Assembly: GCA_012842235.1 (NCBI GenBank)
Contig: DUTE01000414.1
Coordinates: 1-21,138, forward strand
Direction of reading: 5' to 3'
Source: Bacillota bacterium
GTDB lineage: Bacteria; Bacillota; DTU065
Length of the DNA: 21,138 bases
The notes below the pieces were generated by a model that searched no databases, was not told the origin of the DNA, and saw nothing but the letters and a program-made list of their open reading frames with translations. Position numbers and translations under genes: made by a program. Positions 8,179 through 16,011 of this stretch are shown here, in pieces. Every line of letters starts with the position of its first letter. Within the stretch, counting starts at the first letter, position 1.

Positions 8179-9494
8179 TCTCCGCTTACACTAATTCCAT
8201 CCACAAGCAGAGTGGGGGCGCCTGTAGATCCATACATTCGCAGATCGCTCCCTACACGTGTTACCTTAGATAGAAGATCAATAAGATTTCCAGCAATGGT
8301 AATACCTCTTACTGGCCTTACTAATTTACCTTCTTCTATAAGAAAACCCGCAGCTCCTAGAGAGAAATCACCTGAGATTGGATTTGCTGTATGAAGACCC
8401 ATTACGCTATTTATTAATAGACCTCTGCTTAAGGAATCGATCATTTCTTCTTTGTTTGCTATTCCCGGTTGGATATATATATTCGTAGGACCACAGCCAA
8501 CTGTACTTCGTGAACCATATCTTGTGCCATTTCCAGTGGAAGTAACACCCATTCTATTGGCCGTATAGCTGTTATGATAGTAGCCAAGCAAAATACCACT
8601 ATCAACAAGAACTGTCCTTTGCATTGGGGTACCTTCATCGTCGACTATAGCTGTAGATATTCCACCTTCCATAGTGCCATCATCAATTATTGTCACAAGT
8701 GGTGAAGCCACTTTCTGCCCTACTTTATCCGCAAAAAGAGATTTTTGTTTAATCACTGCTCTTGCTGAAAGGATACCAGCTACTACACTTAAAACTTCTG
8801 CTGCAATTTCTCTGTCAAGAATAATTGGTAGCTTTTCTGAAGCAATTGGCCTTGCCCCTAGCATAGAAACTGCTTTATCTGCTGCTTCTTCTCCTATGTC
8901 ACGAAAATTCATCTTATCAAAACTACGAACTACATCAAAAGCGAAGCCCTCTTCTCTTTGGCTTTCTTCTTCTGCAAGAGCTATGACATAAGACTGAAAG
9001 TAAGAACTTTGATATTCTGCCTCTACCCCTTCAGTACTTACTATCATCACATCTGAGGTTGCATCTCCATAAGCTGAACGTTGCACTTTAAGAATGCGTG
9101 GATCATATTCTCTAGCTACTTTTTCTGCTAACATAACTTTTTCTAGCTTTTCCTCGAATGTAATCTCTTCTTGCAAGCTATCTTCTTGTTTAATTCTACT
9201 TCCTACAGGGAGTATATTAAATTTATCAGGAGCTGTAACTTTTGCATTCTCAATAGACTGCCTTAAAGTTGCTTCTATGCTTTCTTTTGACAGTTCGGTA
9301 CTAAAAGCAAAGCCCATTTTATCGCCGACTAAAGCCCTTACCCCTACTCCTTGGCTGTTATTCCTATTTAAGCTTTCGATCTTTTGATTAGATACTATAA
9401 GCTCCATAGATTTACCGTAAGTTACATAAATCTCTGCTTTGGCACCTAGTTGGGAGGCTAAAGGCAAGATATCTTTTAAATCACTTAATTTCAT
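8175..9494 (-). CDS. tldE: TldE/PmbA, partner subunit of the TldD/E metalloprotease
   Basis: A 439-residue protein of the PmbA/TldE family. It resembles TldD over its length but lacks the HExxxH zinc motif, as expected for the non-catalytic half of the heterodimer. Recognisable family segments are the N-terminal QGVGVRALVGDKMGFAFS, the middle DDEGTPMQRTVLVDSG, and the C-terminal RGITIAGNLIDLL. The complex unfolds and degrades peptides inside its cavity. In Escherichia coli it matures microcin B17 and degrades CcdA. The ATG at 9494 overlaps the tldD stop in an ATGA arrangement and has GAGGAGG upstream, so translation is coupled and equal amounts of both subunits are likely. Confidence 0.93.
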   Translation of the reverse strand: MKLSDLKDILPLASQLGAKAEIYVTYGKSMELIVSNQKIESLNRNNSQGVGVRALVGDKMGFAFSTELSKESIEATLRQSIENAKVTAPDKFNILPVGSRIKQEDSLQEEITFEEKLEKVMLAEKVAREYDPRILKVQRSAYGDATSDVMIVSTEGVEAEYQSSYFQSYVIALAEEESQREEGFAFDVVRSFDKMNFRDIGEEAADKAVSMLGARPIASEKLPIILDREIAAEVLSVVAGILSARAVIKQKSLFADKVGQKVASPLVTIIDDGTMEGGISTAIVDDEGTPMQRTVLVDSGILLGYYHNSYTANRMGVTSTGNGTRYGSRSTVGCGPTNIYIQPGIANKEEMIDSLSRGLLINSVMGLHTANPISGDFSLGAAGFLIEEGKLVRPVRGITIAGNLIDLLSKVTRVGSDLRMYGSTGAPTLLVDGISVSGE

Positions 9495-10894
9495 TTTTCT
9501 CCCTCCTCAATCAGGCCACCGACTGTAAGACTTTTGATCTTTATTGTAGGCTGTGCATCAGCAACAGGAACACCTTGACCGTCTTTACCACAGGTGCCTA
9601 GAGAGAAACCTAGATCACTTCCTACCATCTCTATATCTTTTAATACTTGAGGTCCATTTCCTATTAAAGTTGCTCCGCGAACTAAGCTCCCAATTTCACC
9701 ATCTTCGATGAGATAGCCTTCAGCTACATCAAAAACAAAATCACCATTTGTAGTGTTTACTTGGCCACCGCCCATACGAGTGACGAACAATCCTTTTTTA
9801 GTAGAGCTCAATATCTCTTGAGGATCATCTTTACCAGGAGCAATATAGGTGTTGCTCATACGAGGAATAGGTTTGTAAGCATACGATTCTCTTCTACCAT
9901 TACCAGTTGGCTTTAAGCCTAATTTCTTAGCATAGTAAATATCTGTCATATACTGTTTTAAAACGCCATTTTCAATGAGAACTGTTTTTTGTGATTTAGT
10001 TCCTTCATCATCGTAAGCAAAGTAACCAAAACGGCCTTCCATTGAAGCATCATCAACAACAGTTACTTTCTCTGAAGCAACAGTCTCGCCGATTCTACCA
10101 GCATAAACACTCATACCATGATAGACTAAATCACCTTCAAGCCCATGGCCACAAGCCTCATGAACCATTGTACCTCCAGCCTCAGAACTCATCACAACAG
10201 TCATCTTACCAGCTGGTGCAGGTTTTGCTTCAAGCATCTTTACCGCTCTTTGTGCTGCCAGCTTTGCCAAATCGATAGCATTTTCTCGAGCGATCTCAAA
10301 TCCTTGAACACCACCTTTTGACTCAAAGCCAGTTTGAACAACATCTTTATCTTTGGCTACTACATTTACAGAAAACCTCGTCGAAACACGCTCCTCTTTA
10401 GAACATGTACCTTCTGAGTTTGCTACTAAAATGGACTTTTTTGTGTCTACATAACTTACAGTAACCTGGATTACTTTATCAGAATAACTACGTGCAGCTT
10501 GATTAGCCGAAAGAACAATCTCTGTTTTCTCTTTAATTGGTACTTCTTTAGGATCTTCCTTTACCTTACTACTAACAACATCTGTTTCTTGAATCTCCTT
10601 AACTACCGTGGTCTTTGTTTTCCCTAAAGCTTCTTTGGCATCTTTTGCTGCCTCTATAAGACCGGTATAGGAAAGATCATTGGTCTGAATATATAAAGAG
10701 TGATCACCATCAACAACTCTTATACCAGCTCCCTGATCTATACCAGTTGTTATATTCTCTATACGATTTTCTTCACAAACAATACCTGTTATCTCTTTGT
10801 ACTCTAGGTAGAGATCAGCAAAATCGCCTCCACCCTCTAGGGCAGTTCCTAAGATCTTTTCTATCTCAGCTTTTTCTAACTGCCAAATACCCAC
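9491..10894 (-). CDS. tldD: TldD metalloprotease, catalytic subunit
   Basis: A 467-residue protein with the zinc-binding motif His245-Glu-Ala-Cys-Gly-His250 and the conserved C-terminal GTCGKDGQGVPV, whose Cys contributes the third zinc ligand in the family. The segments DDEGTKSQKTVLIENG and GGGQVNTTNGDFVFDV are also typical. The start is a GTG at 10894 with GAGGAG upstream at a somewhat long spacing of 11 bases. A 56-codon ORF ends 15 bases before this start, so tldD appears to be the second gene of its transcript. It acts with TldE in the cytoplasm as a peptide-degrading or peptide-maturing complex. The natural substrate in this organism is not known. Confidence 0.95.
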   Translation of the reverse strand: MGIWQLEKAEIEKILGTALEGGGDFADLYLEYKEITGIVCEENRIENITTGIDQGAGIRVVDGDHSLYIQTNDLSYTGLIEAAKDAKEALGKTKTTVVKEIQETDVVSSKVKEDPKEVPIKEKTEIVLSANQAARSYSDKVIQVTVSYVDTKKSILVANSEGTCSKEERVSTRFSVNVVAKDKDVVQTGFESKGGVQGFEIARENAIDLAKLAAQRAVKMLEAKPAPAGKMTVVMSSEAGGTMVHEACGHGLEGDLVYHGMSVYAGRIGETVASEKVTVVDDASMEGRFGYFAYDDEGTKSQKTVLIENGVLKQYMTDIYYAKKLGLKPTGNGRRESYAYKPIPRMSNTYIAPGKDDPQEILSSTKKGLFVTRMGGGQVNTTNGDFVFDVAEGYLIEDGEIGSLVRGATLIGNGPQVLKDIEMVGSDLGFSLGTCGKDGQGVPVADAQPTIKIKSLTVGGLIEEGEK

Positions 10895-10909
10895 TAGATA
10901 TCACTCTCC

Positions 10910-11080
10910 TCAGGTTTCCTTAAAATACACCACAACTTCTAAACCACTTTCTGTAGATATTAAACCTAAGTCAATAATACGATGATTCTGAGGACAAGCC
11001 TTTCGGATTTTTGTCAGAAGCAGCCTAAGAGACTCTAAAATTGGAGCTTGAACTTGCCAGAGAGCCCTAATAGAATACAC
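10910..11080 (-). CDS. Hypothetical 56-residue protein upstream of tldD
   Basis: A short reading frame starting with GTG at 11080 and ending with TGA at 10910-10912. AAGGAGGGG (from 11096 on the minus strand) is an excellent ribosome binding site 9-10 bases ahead. The product begins VYSIRALWQVQ, has a leucine-rich helical middle (ESLRLLLTKIRKA) and ends in alternating hydrophobic residues (GLEVVVYFKET), suggesting one helix followed by beta strands. There is no signal peptide, and a single Cys. I do not recognise the family. Its stop lies 15 bases before the tldD GTG, so the two are probably co-translated. It could be a regulator, a substrate of TldD/E, or a small conserved protein missed because of its size. 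Confidence 0.6.
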   Translation of the reverse strand: MYSIRALWQVQAPILESLRLLLTKIRKACPQNHRIIDLGLISTESGLEVVVYFKET

Positions 11081-11188
11081 TAAACCGCCCCTCCTTATGT
11101 CTAAAACAGACCATTCTAATTTTAAACATTGTATTCAAACTAATCCTGCTAATATAAGAAACATACGTAATGAATATTGTATGTTAAT

Positions 11189-12265
11189 TTATCTCGTTTT
11201 ATACCTTTTTTGAGACTTCTCTTTAGGACCTACCAACGGAGATCTCCTCTTTAGTTGGAGATCATCTGGAGCAACAACTTCCACTACCGCAGGAGCATGT
11301 CTAAAAGATAGCCAGCCAAGCCCGGGTATTACTAAGTCCTCATTGCCAACACGTATATCTTTTGTGACATAATGTAAATTTCCCTGACAATCATTACAAG
11401 GAGGTCTTTTCTTTTGTTCTAAAAGATTCTGCCAGTGATCTTTGACCTTTTCCTTGCTAACTCTCGATATTTCGACACCCTCTGAAGCATAAGCTATCAC
11501 AATAAGAGGTTTTTCACTTTTTAGGTTTAGATATAATATCCCTCCAAGACTTATACCTTGACCTTGTTTAAGATCAAAAAGCTTGCTTGTTATTTTTTTG
11601 TCTGGCACTAGACTTGAGGCACACCTAGAACACAACATCTCTAAAAGCCTTCCTTTTGGCCAAAGCCCAGGTGTATCTATAATCGTACCAGATTCATCTT
11701 CAAAGGTTAAATTATTAAGGGTTGTACCGGCAGCTGTAGATATTGTTGGCCTTGCTCCTTCTACAAGTCTTTTAACCAATGTTGATTTGCCACAGTTTGT
11801 TGTGCCAACAACAGCTGTAACTTTACCCCTCAACAAAGAGAGTTCTTCTATACCCCATCCTTTTTTACCACTAACTGCAACAACATTATCAGCGTAGACT
11901 ACTCTTCTTTTAGCCCAAGCTATCGCTTCTTCTTCAGACGTAATAGCTGGTAGTAAATCTATCTTAGTAAGCACCCCAATTATTCGTTTCCTTCTGAGTA
12001 ATCTTTCAAATGCTGGATGGAGACTCGATTCAAAATCGATTGTATCTAATACTAAAAACACTGTATCCGCTTGAGCTACAGCTTCCTCTACAGCCTTTTC
12101 ATAGACCTCAACATCTAATGAGGATGGCTGAAGATCCTTGTAGTGAGTAAGCCTATAACAACGCTGACAGACATCTGCTCTCTCGAATACTTTTTGAGGT
12201 ACATATCCAGAAGCTTCGGGGTTATCTGTTTGCATCTCAATCCCGCAACCTTGACATTTTTTCAT
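11189..12265 (-). CDS. yqeH: YqeH, circularly permuted ribosome-assembly GTPase
   Basis: A 358-residue GTPase needed for 30S subunit assembly. An N-terminal zinc finger (Cys4, Cys7, Cys33, Cys36) precedes the GTPase domain. The motifs run in permuted order: G4 TKID (100-103), G5 VSGKKG (131-136), G1 GTTNCGKST (154-162), G2 with Thr around 178-182, and G3 DTPG (197-200). This order is diagnostic of the YqeH/YlqF group, and the N-terminal zinc finger singles out YqeH. A further C-x2-C pair (CNDC) appears in the C-terminal domain. The ATG at 12265 overlaps the yqeG stop as ATGA, with GGGGGAGG before it, so both are translated from one message. Confidence 0.96.
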   Translation of the reverse strand: MKKCQGCGIEMQTDNPEASGYVPQKVFERADVCQRCYRLTHYKDLQPSSLDVEVYEKAVEEAVAQADTVFLVLDTIDFESSLHPAFERLLRRKRIIGVLTKIDLLPAITSEEEAIAWAKRRVVYADNVVAVSGKKGWGIEELSLLRGKVTAVVGTTNCGKSTLVKRLVEGARPTISTAAGTTLNNLTFEDESGTIIDTPGLWPKGRLLEMLCSRCASSLVPDKKITSKLFDLKQGQGISLGGILYLNLKSEKPLIVIAYASEGVEISRVSKEKVKDHWQNLLEQKKRPPCNDCQGNLHYVTKDIRVGNEDLVIPGLGWLSFRHAPAVVEVVAPDDLQLKRRSPLVGPKEKSQKRYKTR

Positions 12266-12795
12266 TCAGCCTCCCCCTTTCTCTCAGGAAAAACTCCCTC
12301 TCTCTGCAGTCTTAATATAACTTTTCTTTCTATTCGTCTCACAATTTTAGTGCTAAAAAACTCCTTTTTAGCTTGAGGAGTAACTAAAATAGTGTAACAA
12401 CCGCAACGGTTACCTCCCAATATATCGGTAAATAATTGGTCACCAATAACTACTGTCTCTTCAGGGCTTGTACCCATTAAAGCCATCGCTTTTTTGAATG
12501 GTGTGCGGCGTGGCTTAGGAACCCCAGCGACAAACTTGATACCTAAATTCTCGGCAAACTCTCTCACACGGCTACTACCACCGTTGGAAACAATACATAT
12601 ATCAAGTTTGAGTTTTTTTAACCCCTCTAACCACTTATGAAGCTTATCTGATGCTTGTGAGGGATCTCCTCGCCAAGGTACTAATGTATTGTCTAAATCA
12701 ACAATTACTCCTTTGATACCTTTTTCTACCAGTTCATTAATTGGTATTTGCCACAACCGCTCATACCATTCTTTAGGGTTCAAACGATTTAGCAT
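12262..12795 (-). CDS. yqeG: YqeG, HAD-superfamily (subclass IIIA) phosphatase
   Basis: A 177-residue haloacid-dehalogenase-like phosphatase. It has the nucleophile motif DLDNTLVPW with the two aspartates, motif II IVSNGG, the KPRRTPF lysine region and motif IV VIGDQLFTDI, with the GGNRCG segment typical of the YqeG group. The group resembles phosphatidylglycerophosphate phosphatases; the substrate here is not established. GAGGAGGAAGGT precedes the ATG at 12795. It is the first gene of the yqeG-yqeH unit, an order conserved across Firmicutes. The 95-base gap upstream separates it from the serine recombinase on the same strand, and I see no clear terminator or canonical promoter in that gap. 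Confidence 0.94.
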   Translation of the reverse strand: MLNRLNPKEWYERLWQIPINELVEKGIKGVIVDLDNTLVPWRGDPSQASDKLHKWLEGLKKLKLDICIVSNGGSSRVREFAENLGIKFVAGVPKPRRTPFKKAMALMGTSPEETVVIGDQLFTDILGGNRCGCYTILVTPQAKKEFFSTKIVRRIERKVILRLQREGVFPERKGEAE

Positions 12796-12890
12796 ACCTT
12801 CCTCCTCTTATCTGTAGCCATCTAAAAACATAGCTTTCTGAATTTTACCTATAGCTCTCTTTTCAATGAGTAGTTTACAAAACGCAAATA

Positions 12891-14240
12891 TTAAATTAAT
12901 GCATATATCTTAAGTTCTTTTGCAGATAGTTCTGCCTTTTTAAGAAAAACGTCTATAGCCTGTTTCCTATCAGTAATCTTTATCTCAGTAGCAATACGAA
13001 CCTGTTTCCTAGTTTGAGGTTTTTCTAAAAGATCCATCTCTGCTAAGAGATTCTTTATACTCATTTCTACATTAAAAGATTCTTCCCTGTAACTGTCTTC
13101 TTTTATCACACCACTTATAAGAAGTTCTAAAAGTCTTTTTTCTCTTCGTTGAAGTTTTGTTAATAATTGATTTTTCTCTCTGATTTCTTGAGCTAATCTT
13201 TGACTTTGCTCTGAACTTTTATATTCCAAAAAATCTGGCAAGTTTTTTTCATATCTTACCATAAACTCCTGCCAAATTAGATTATCCAATTTTATAGTAG
13301 AATATGGTCTTTGTAAACATTCTTTTTCTCGCCTTTTAGGGCAAACATAGTAAGAATAGGATTTACCCTTAACTAAGTGATTGGAAACGCTCATTTTGCT
13401 CCCACACAAAGCACAATAGAGTTTATTTTGGAGGAGGTACACATTTTTAGTTTTTCGCATAGCATTGCCTTGATTTTTCCTTTTTTGTTCTTGGGCGTGG
13501 TCAAACTCTTTTTTGTCTATTATACGTGGGACCTCAATCTGTATGCCGCCAATCTCTATCAATCCTAAATAAGTTGGATTAGACAGCATTCTTAAAACAG
13601 TCGAAGCATGCCACTTTCTCCCTTGTGGTGCCAAAACACCCATTTTGCTTAGCTTTTTTGCTAAACTCTCACCACTATCAAGACCTTTATTATACTCAAG
13701 AAAAATATATCTTACTACTCTTGCTTCTTGTTCAATCAGTATTAGAGTATCATTTATTGGATCAAACTTATACCCATACGGTTCAACAAAACCCGGTAAG
13801 CTACCTTCTTCAGCTTTTTTTCTCTTACCCCGTAGAGTCCTTTCACGAATAAGAGCATGTTCAAATTCAGCGATTGCTCCTCTCATCTCTAAAAAAAGCC
13901 TACCAAGCGGGGTGCTTTCCCACGTAAAATTGACAAAAACTAACATTACATTGCATCTGTCAAGTTCATTAGTTAGAAGCAAAAGATCTGCTAAGTTGCG
14001 GGTTAACCTATCAGGGTCGTATATTACAACCATATCAACATCGCCTTTTAGAACATGCTCACGAAGTCTATTAAGAGCTGGTCTTTCAAGCTCTATACCT
14101 GAGTAGGTATCTTCTAAAAATATAATCTCGCTTGCACCCATTTCCCAGGCTTTTTTTTCACAAGCTTCTCTTTGGCTCTCTAAGCTGTAGCCCTCTTTTT
14201 GCCCTTGAGTGCTGACCCGAGTGTAAACTAGTGCTTTCAT
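12891..14240 (-). CDS. Large serine recombinase
   Basis: A 449-residue site-specific recombinase. The N-terminal resolvase domain has catalytic Ser10 in YTRVSTQGQ, then GYSLESQ, DPDRLTRN and GAIAEFEHALIRERT. A recombinase domain (from about residue 145, GFVEPYGYKFDP) and a zinc ribbon (CALCGSKM ... YYVCPKRREKEC) follow, then a charged coiled-coil typical of large serine integrases. Such enzymes integrate or excise phages, ICEs and sporulation skin elements. The frame is open further upstream, but the ATG at 14240 has GGGAGG 7 bases ahead and opens directly into the MKALVYTRVS core, so I use that start. No phage or conjugation gene accompanies it. It sits between yqeG and an HD-GYP gene, and sigK is 3.2 kb upstream. 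It may be a relic of an integrated element. Confidence 0.92.
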   Translation of the reverse strand: MKALVYTRVSTQGQKEGYSLESQREACEKKAWEMGASEIIFLEDTYSGIELERPALNRLREHVLKGDVDMVVIYDPDRLTRNLADLLLLTNELDRCNVMLVFVNFTWESTPLGRLFLEMRGAIAEFEHALIRERTLRGKRKKAEEGSLPGFVEPYGYKFDPINDTLILIEQEARVVRYIFLEYNKGLDSGESLAKKLSKMGVLAPQGRKWHASTVLRMLSNPTYLGLIEIGGIQIEVPRIIDKKEFDHAQEQKRKNQGNAMRKTKNVYLLQNKLYCALCGSKMSVSNHLVKGKSYSYYVCPKRREKECLQRPYSTIKLDNLIWQEFMVRYEKNLPDFLEYKSSEQSQRLAQEIREKNQLLTKLQRREKRLLELLISGVIKEDSYREESFNVEMSIKNLLAEMDLLEKPQTRKQVRIATEIKITDRKQAIDVFLKKAELSAKELKIYALI

Positions 14241-14340
14241 ACAAATCCTCCCTAAGACAAATATCAGCAAACAAAGAAAATGCCAAAAAAGCCTGTTCTT
14301 TTTTACCATCTACAATCCAGGTTATTTTCATTTTTATCAC
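14158..14340 (-). CDS. Small ORF overlapping the recombinase start
   Basis: A 60-codon frame (GTG at 14340, or ATG at 14331 after ACAGGTG) beginning MKITWIVDGKKEQAF. Its last 27 codons overlap the 5' end of the serine recombinase in another frame. The first 30 or so codons have a protein-like composition (one amphipathic strand and a hydrophobic helix), while the overlapping tail is rich in Ser, Arg and Gln, as expected for a shifted frame. It may be a short leader that couples translation to the recombinase, or an older gene whose 3' end was replaced. I do not recognise it, and it may not be a real gene. Confidence 0.35.
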   Translation of the reverse strand: MIKMKITWIVDGKKEQAFLAFSLFADICLREDLYESTSLHSGQHSRAKRGLQLREPKRSL

Positions 14341-14454
14341 CTGTAAAACTTATGTTACTTACCTTGAGCTAATGCCTATCTTCTTCAGTTTCCAGTTCTT
14401 CAAAGGCTTTATTATTATTTTAACTGTTTATGGTTCTATCTTTGGCTACAAGCC

Positions 14455-14486
14455 TAGAAAAATGGCTAGGATTAGACCTAGCCATT
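14455..14486 (-). terminator. Rho-independent terminator of the HD-GYP gene
   Basis: A 10-bp perfect stem AATGGCTAGG (14461-14470) pairs with CCTAGCCATT (14477-14486) across a 6-base loop. On the minus strand it is followed by a short T run. It lies about 28 bases beyond the HD-GYP stop codon and ahead of the recombinase unit. Confidence 0.75.
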
Positions 14487-14513
14487 AGCTTTAAACTTCA
14501 ATTTTTTTAGGTA

Positions 14514-15767
14514 TTATAATAAATCTGCAGAAAATCTCTTATATTCTTCTAAAGCAACTGCTTGCTCATGACGACAAACTCGATTTAGGTCATCATAAAA
14601 AGAGATAGCTAAAGCAGTAATATTAGTATCCAAAAAGCCGTTTCTAGCCATCATACGTAGATTAGCAGTTGCTTCAAATTTATTCATACCTCTTCTATAA
14701 GGTCGCTTCTCTGTCAACGCTGTAAAGACATCAGCTACAGCCATAATTCTTGCTCCAAGCGGTATGTCTTCACCTTTTAACCCAAAAGGATAACCTTGAC
14801 CGTTTGGTTTTTCATGGTGTAGTCCAGCCCATACAGCAATCTCCTCTAACCCTTCAACATCCTCTAATATTCGATAGGTATAATAGGTATGCTTTTTAAT
14901 TAAGTTAAACTCATCAATGGACAACTGTTTATCTTTCTCTAAAATATCCGAAGGCACACTTAATTTACCTAAATCGTGAAGGTAACCTGCTATCTGCATT
15001 TTTGCCTGTTCCCGAAGGGAAAAACCGACAAGTTTTGCTAAATAAACAGCTGAAGCAGCCACTCCCCTAGAATGAGTAGCTGTAAAACGACTTCTAAAGT
15101 CAATGATTTGGCTAAAAAACTTACCAAAACTCAAAAGCCCATCTGCACTAAGCTCCATCTTTTGGGTATAAACCATTTTCCCAAGGCTTTTTTCCAAAGA
15201 AGAATGAACTAAATCTAGCCAAAACGCCTCTCGTTTAGCTACTTGGCTAAAAGCATAAAAAACTCTAGGGTTAAATTTAGTGTTTGTTCTTTTCTCTAAC
15301 CATTCTAATATTCCTTCGACTTGAGATAGAGGTTCTGAATTCCTATCTAGTAAAACATCGACGCGGTCAGATAAATAAATAATCTCCGAACCGATGAGGC
15401 CTTTCTCGTTTTTCTTAGTCATTTCTTTGAAAGAAGTGTGGTGTTCTCTTACTATAATAGCCACCTTATTTATCTCTGGTAAGTCTTTTAACAACCTGTA
15501 ACCTATCTGTGCATGAGTATTTTCTTCGTGGTCTAAATCAAGTATTTGGTTACTGTCTTTTAACCCAATAATACCAAAGTCATGTAGATAGCTTGCCCAT
15601 ACAATCTCTGTTCTTTCTTCCTGTTCTAATTCCATTGCTTCAGCTATACTACCTGCAATATAAGCAACTCGCTTGTGATGGCCAGTTAGTTTGGGATTTA
15701 TTAGATCTATAGCTTCTGAAACTGCTTCTAGCATGTCTCTTAAAGACACTTGGAAATCTGTGTTCAT
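14514..15767 (-). CDS. HD-GYP protein with two HD domains (putative c-di-GMP phosphodiesterase)
   Basis: A 417-residue cytosolic protein without membrane segments. The N-terminal half contains a divergent HD domain (His30/31, His62-Asp63 in YLHDFG, His109-His110). The C-terminal half is a full HD-GYP domain with His232, His264-Asp265 in GYLHDLGK, His293, and the signature HHEKPNGQGYP (317-327). The usual Asp before Gly is Asn here. ADVFTAL and the RPYR motif follow. HD-GYP domains hydrolyse cyclic di-GMP or related nucleotides. The tandem HD layout is known from Clostridia and Thermotogae, but its signal input is unclear. AGAGGTGGG precedes the ATG at 15767. It has its own terminator and a 170-base untranslated stretch upstream, so it is probably transcribed alone. 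Confidence 0.9.
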   Translation of the reverse strand: MNTDFQVSLRDMLEAVSEAIDLINPKLTGHHKRVAYIAGSIAEAMELEQEERTEIVWASYLHDFGIIGLKDSNQILDLDHEENTHAQIGYRLLKDLPEINKVAIIVREHHTSFKEMTKKNEKGLIGSEIIYLSDRVDVLLDRNSEPLSQVEGILEWLEKRTNTKFNPRVFYAFSQVAKREAFWLDLVHSSLEKSLGKMVYTQKMELSADGLLSFGKFFSQIIDFRSRFTATHSRGVAASAVYLAKLVGFSLREQAKMQIAGYLHDLGKLSVPSDILEKDKQLSIDEFNLIKKHTYYTYRILEDVEGLEEIAVWAGLHHEKPNGQGYPFGLKGEDIPLGARIMAVADVFTALTEKRPYRRGMNKFEATANLRMMARNGFLDTNITALAISFYDDLNRVCRHEQAVALEEYKRFSADLL

Positions 15768-15934
15768 AATTTCCCACCTCTTTTGTGCAGCAAATATTAA
15801 TCTGTATTCTGTTAATGTTTTCAGTTTATTATTATCTGATCCTTCTAGTTTTTTGAGCTTTAACCTTTAGGTTTGGCAGGTGGTTGTTACAGGGCTTTAG
15901 CAAGAAGAAAAAACTACTTGTTCGTGTTTGAAAA

Positions 15935-15969
15935 ACTATAGAGTGGGCTTTTATACCCACTCTATTTAA
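15935..15969 (-). terminator. Rho-independent terminator of the glycerophosphodiesterase gene
   Basis: A 10-bp perfect stem ATAGAGTGGG (15938-15947) with CCCACTCTAT (15956-15965) and an 8-base loop is followed on the minus strand by AGTTTTT. It begins about 46 bases past the stop codon at 16012. Confidence 0.82.
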
Positions 15970-16011
15970 GAAATGAATCCGCTATATACTACATGCTATT
16001 TGCTGTTGGCT

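Noticed and set aside
11160..11185. Inverted repeat AACATAC...GTATGTT between yqeH and the small ORF
   Set aside because: A 7-bp AT-rich stem with a 12-base loop is too weak to call a terminator, and no T run of useful length follows.
14241..14510. Possible att site beside the serine recombinase
   Set aside because: I found no convincing inverted or direct repeat pair that also occurs at another plausible boundary in the window.
15780..15935. Possible c-di-GMP riboswitch upstream of the HD-GYP gene (GCTAAAGCC and CCTAAAGG words on the minus strand)
   Set aside because: The conserved GGGxCGCAAAGCC core and the closing helices of the c-di-GMP-I class cannot be assembled. The resemblance is limited to short words.
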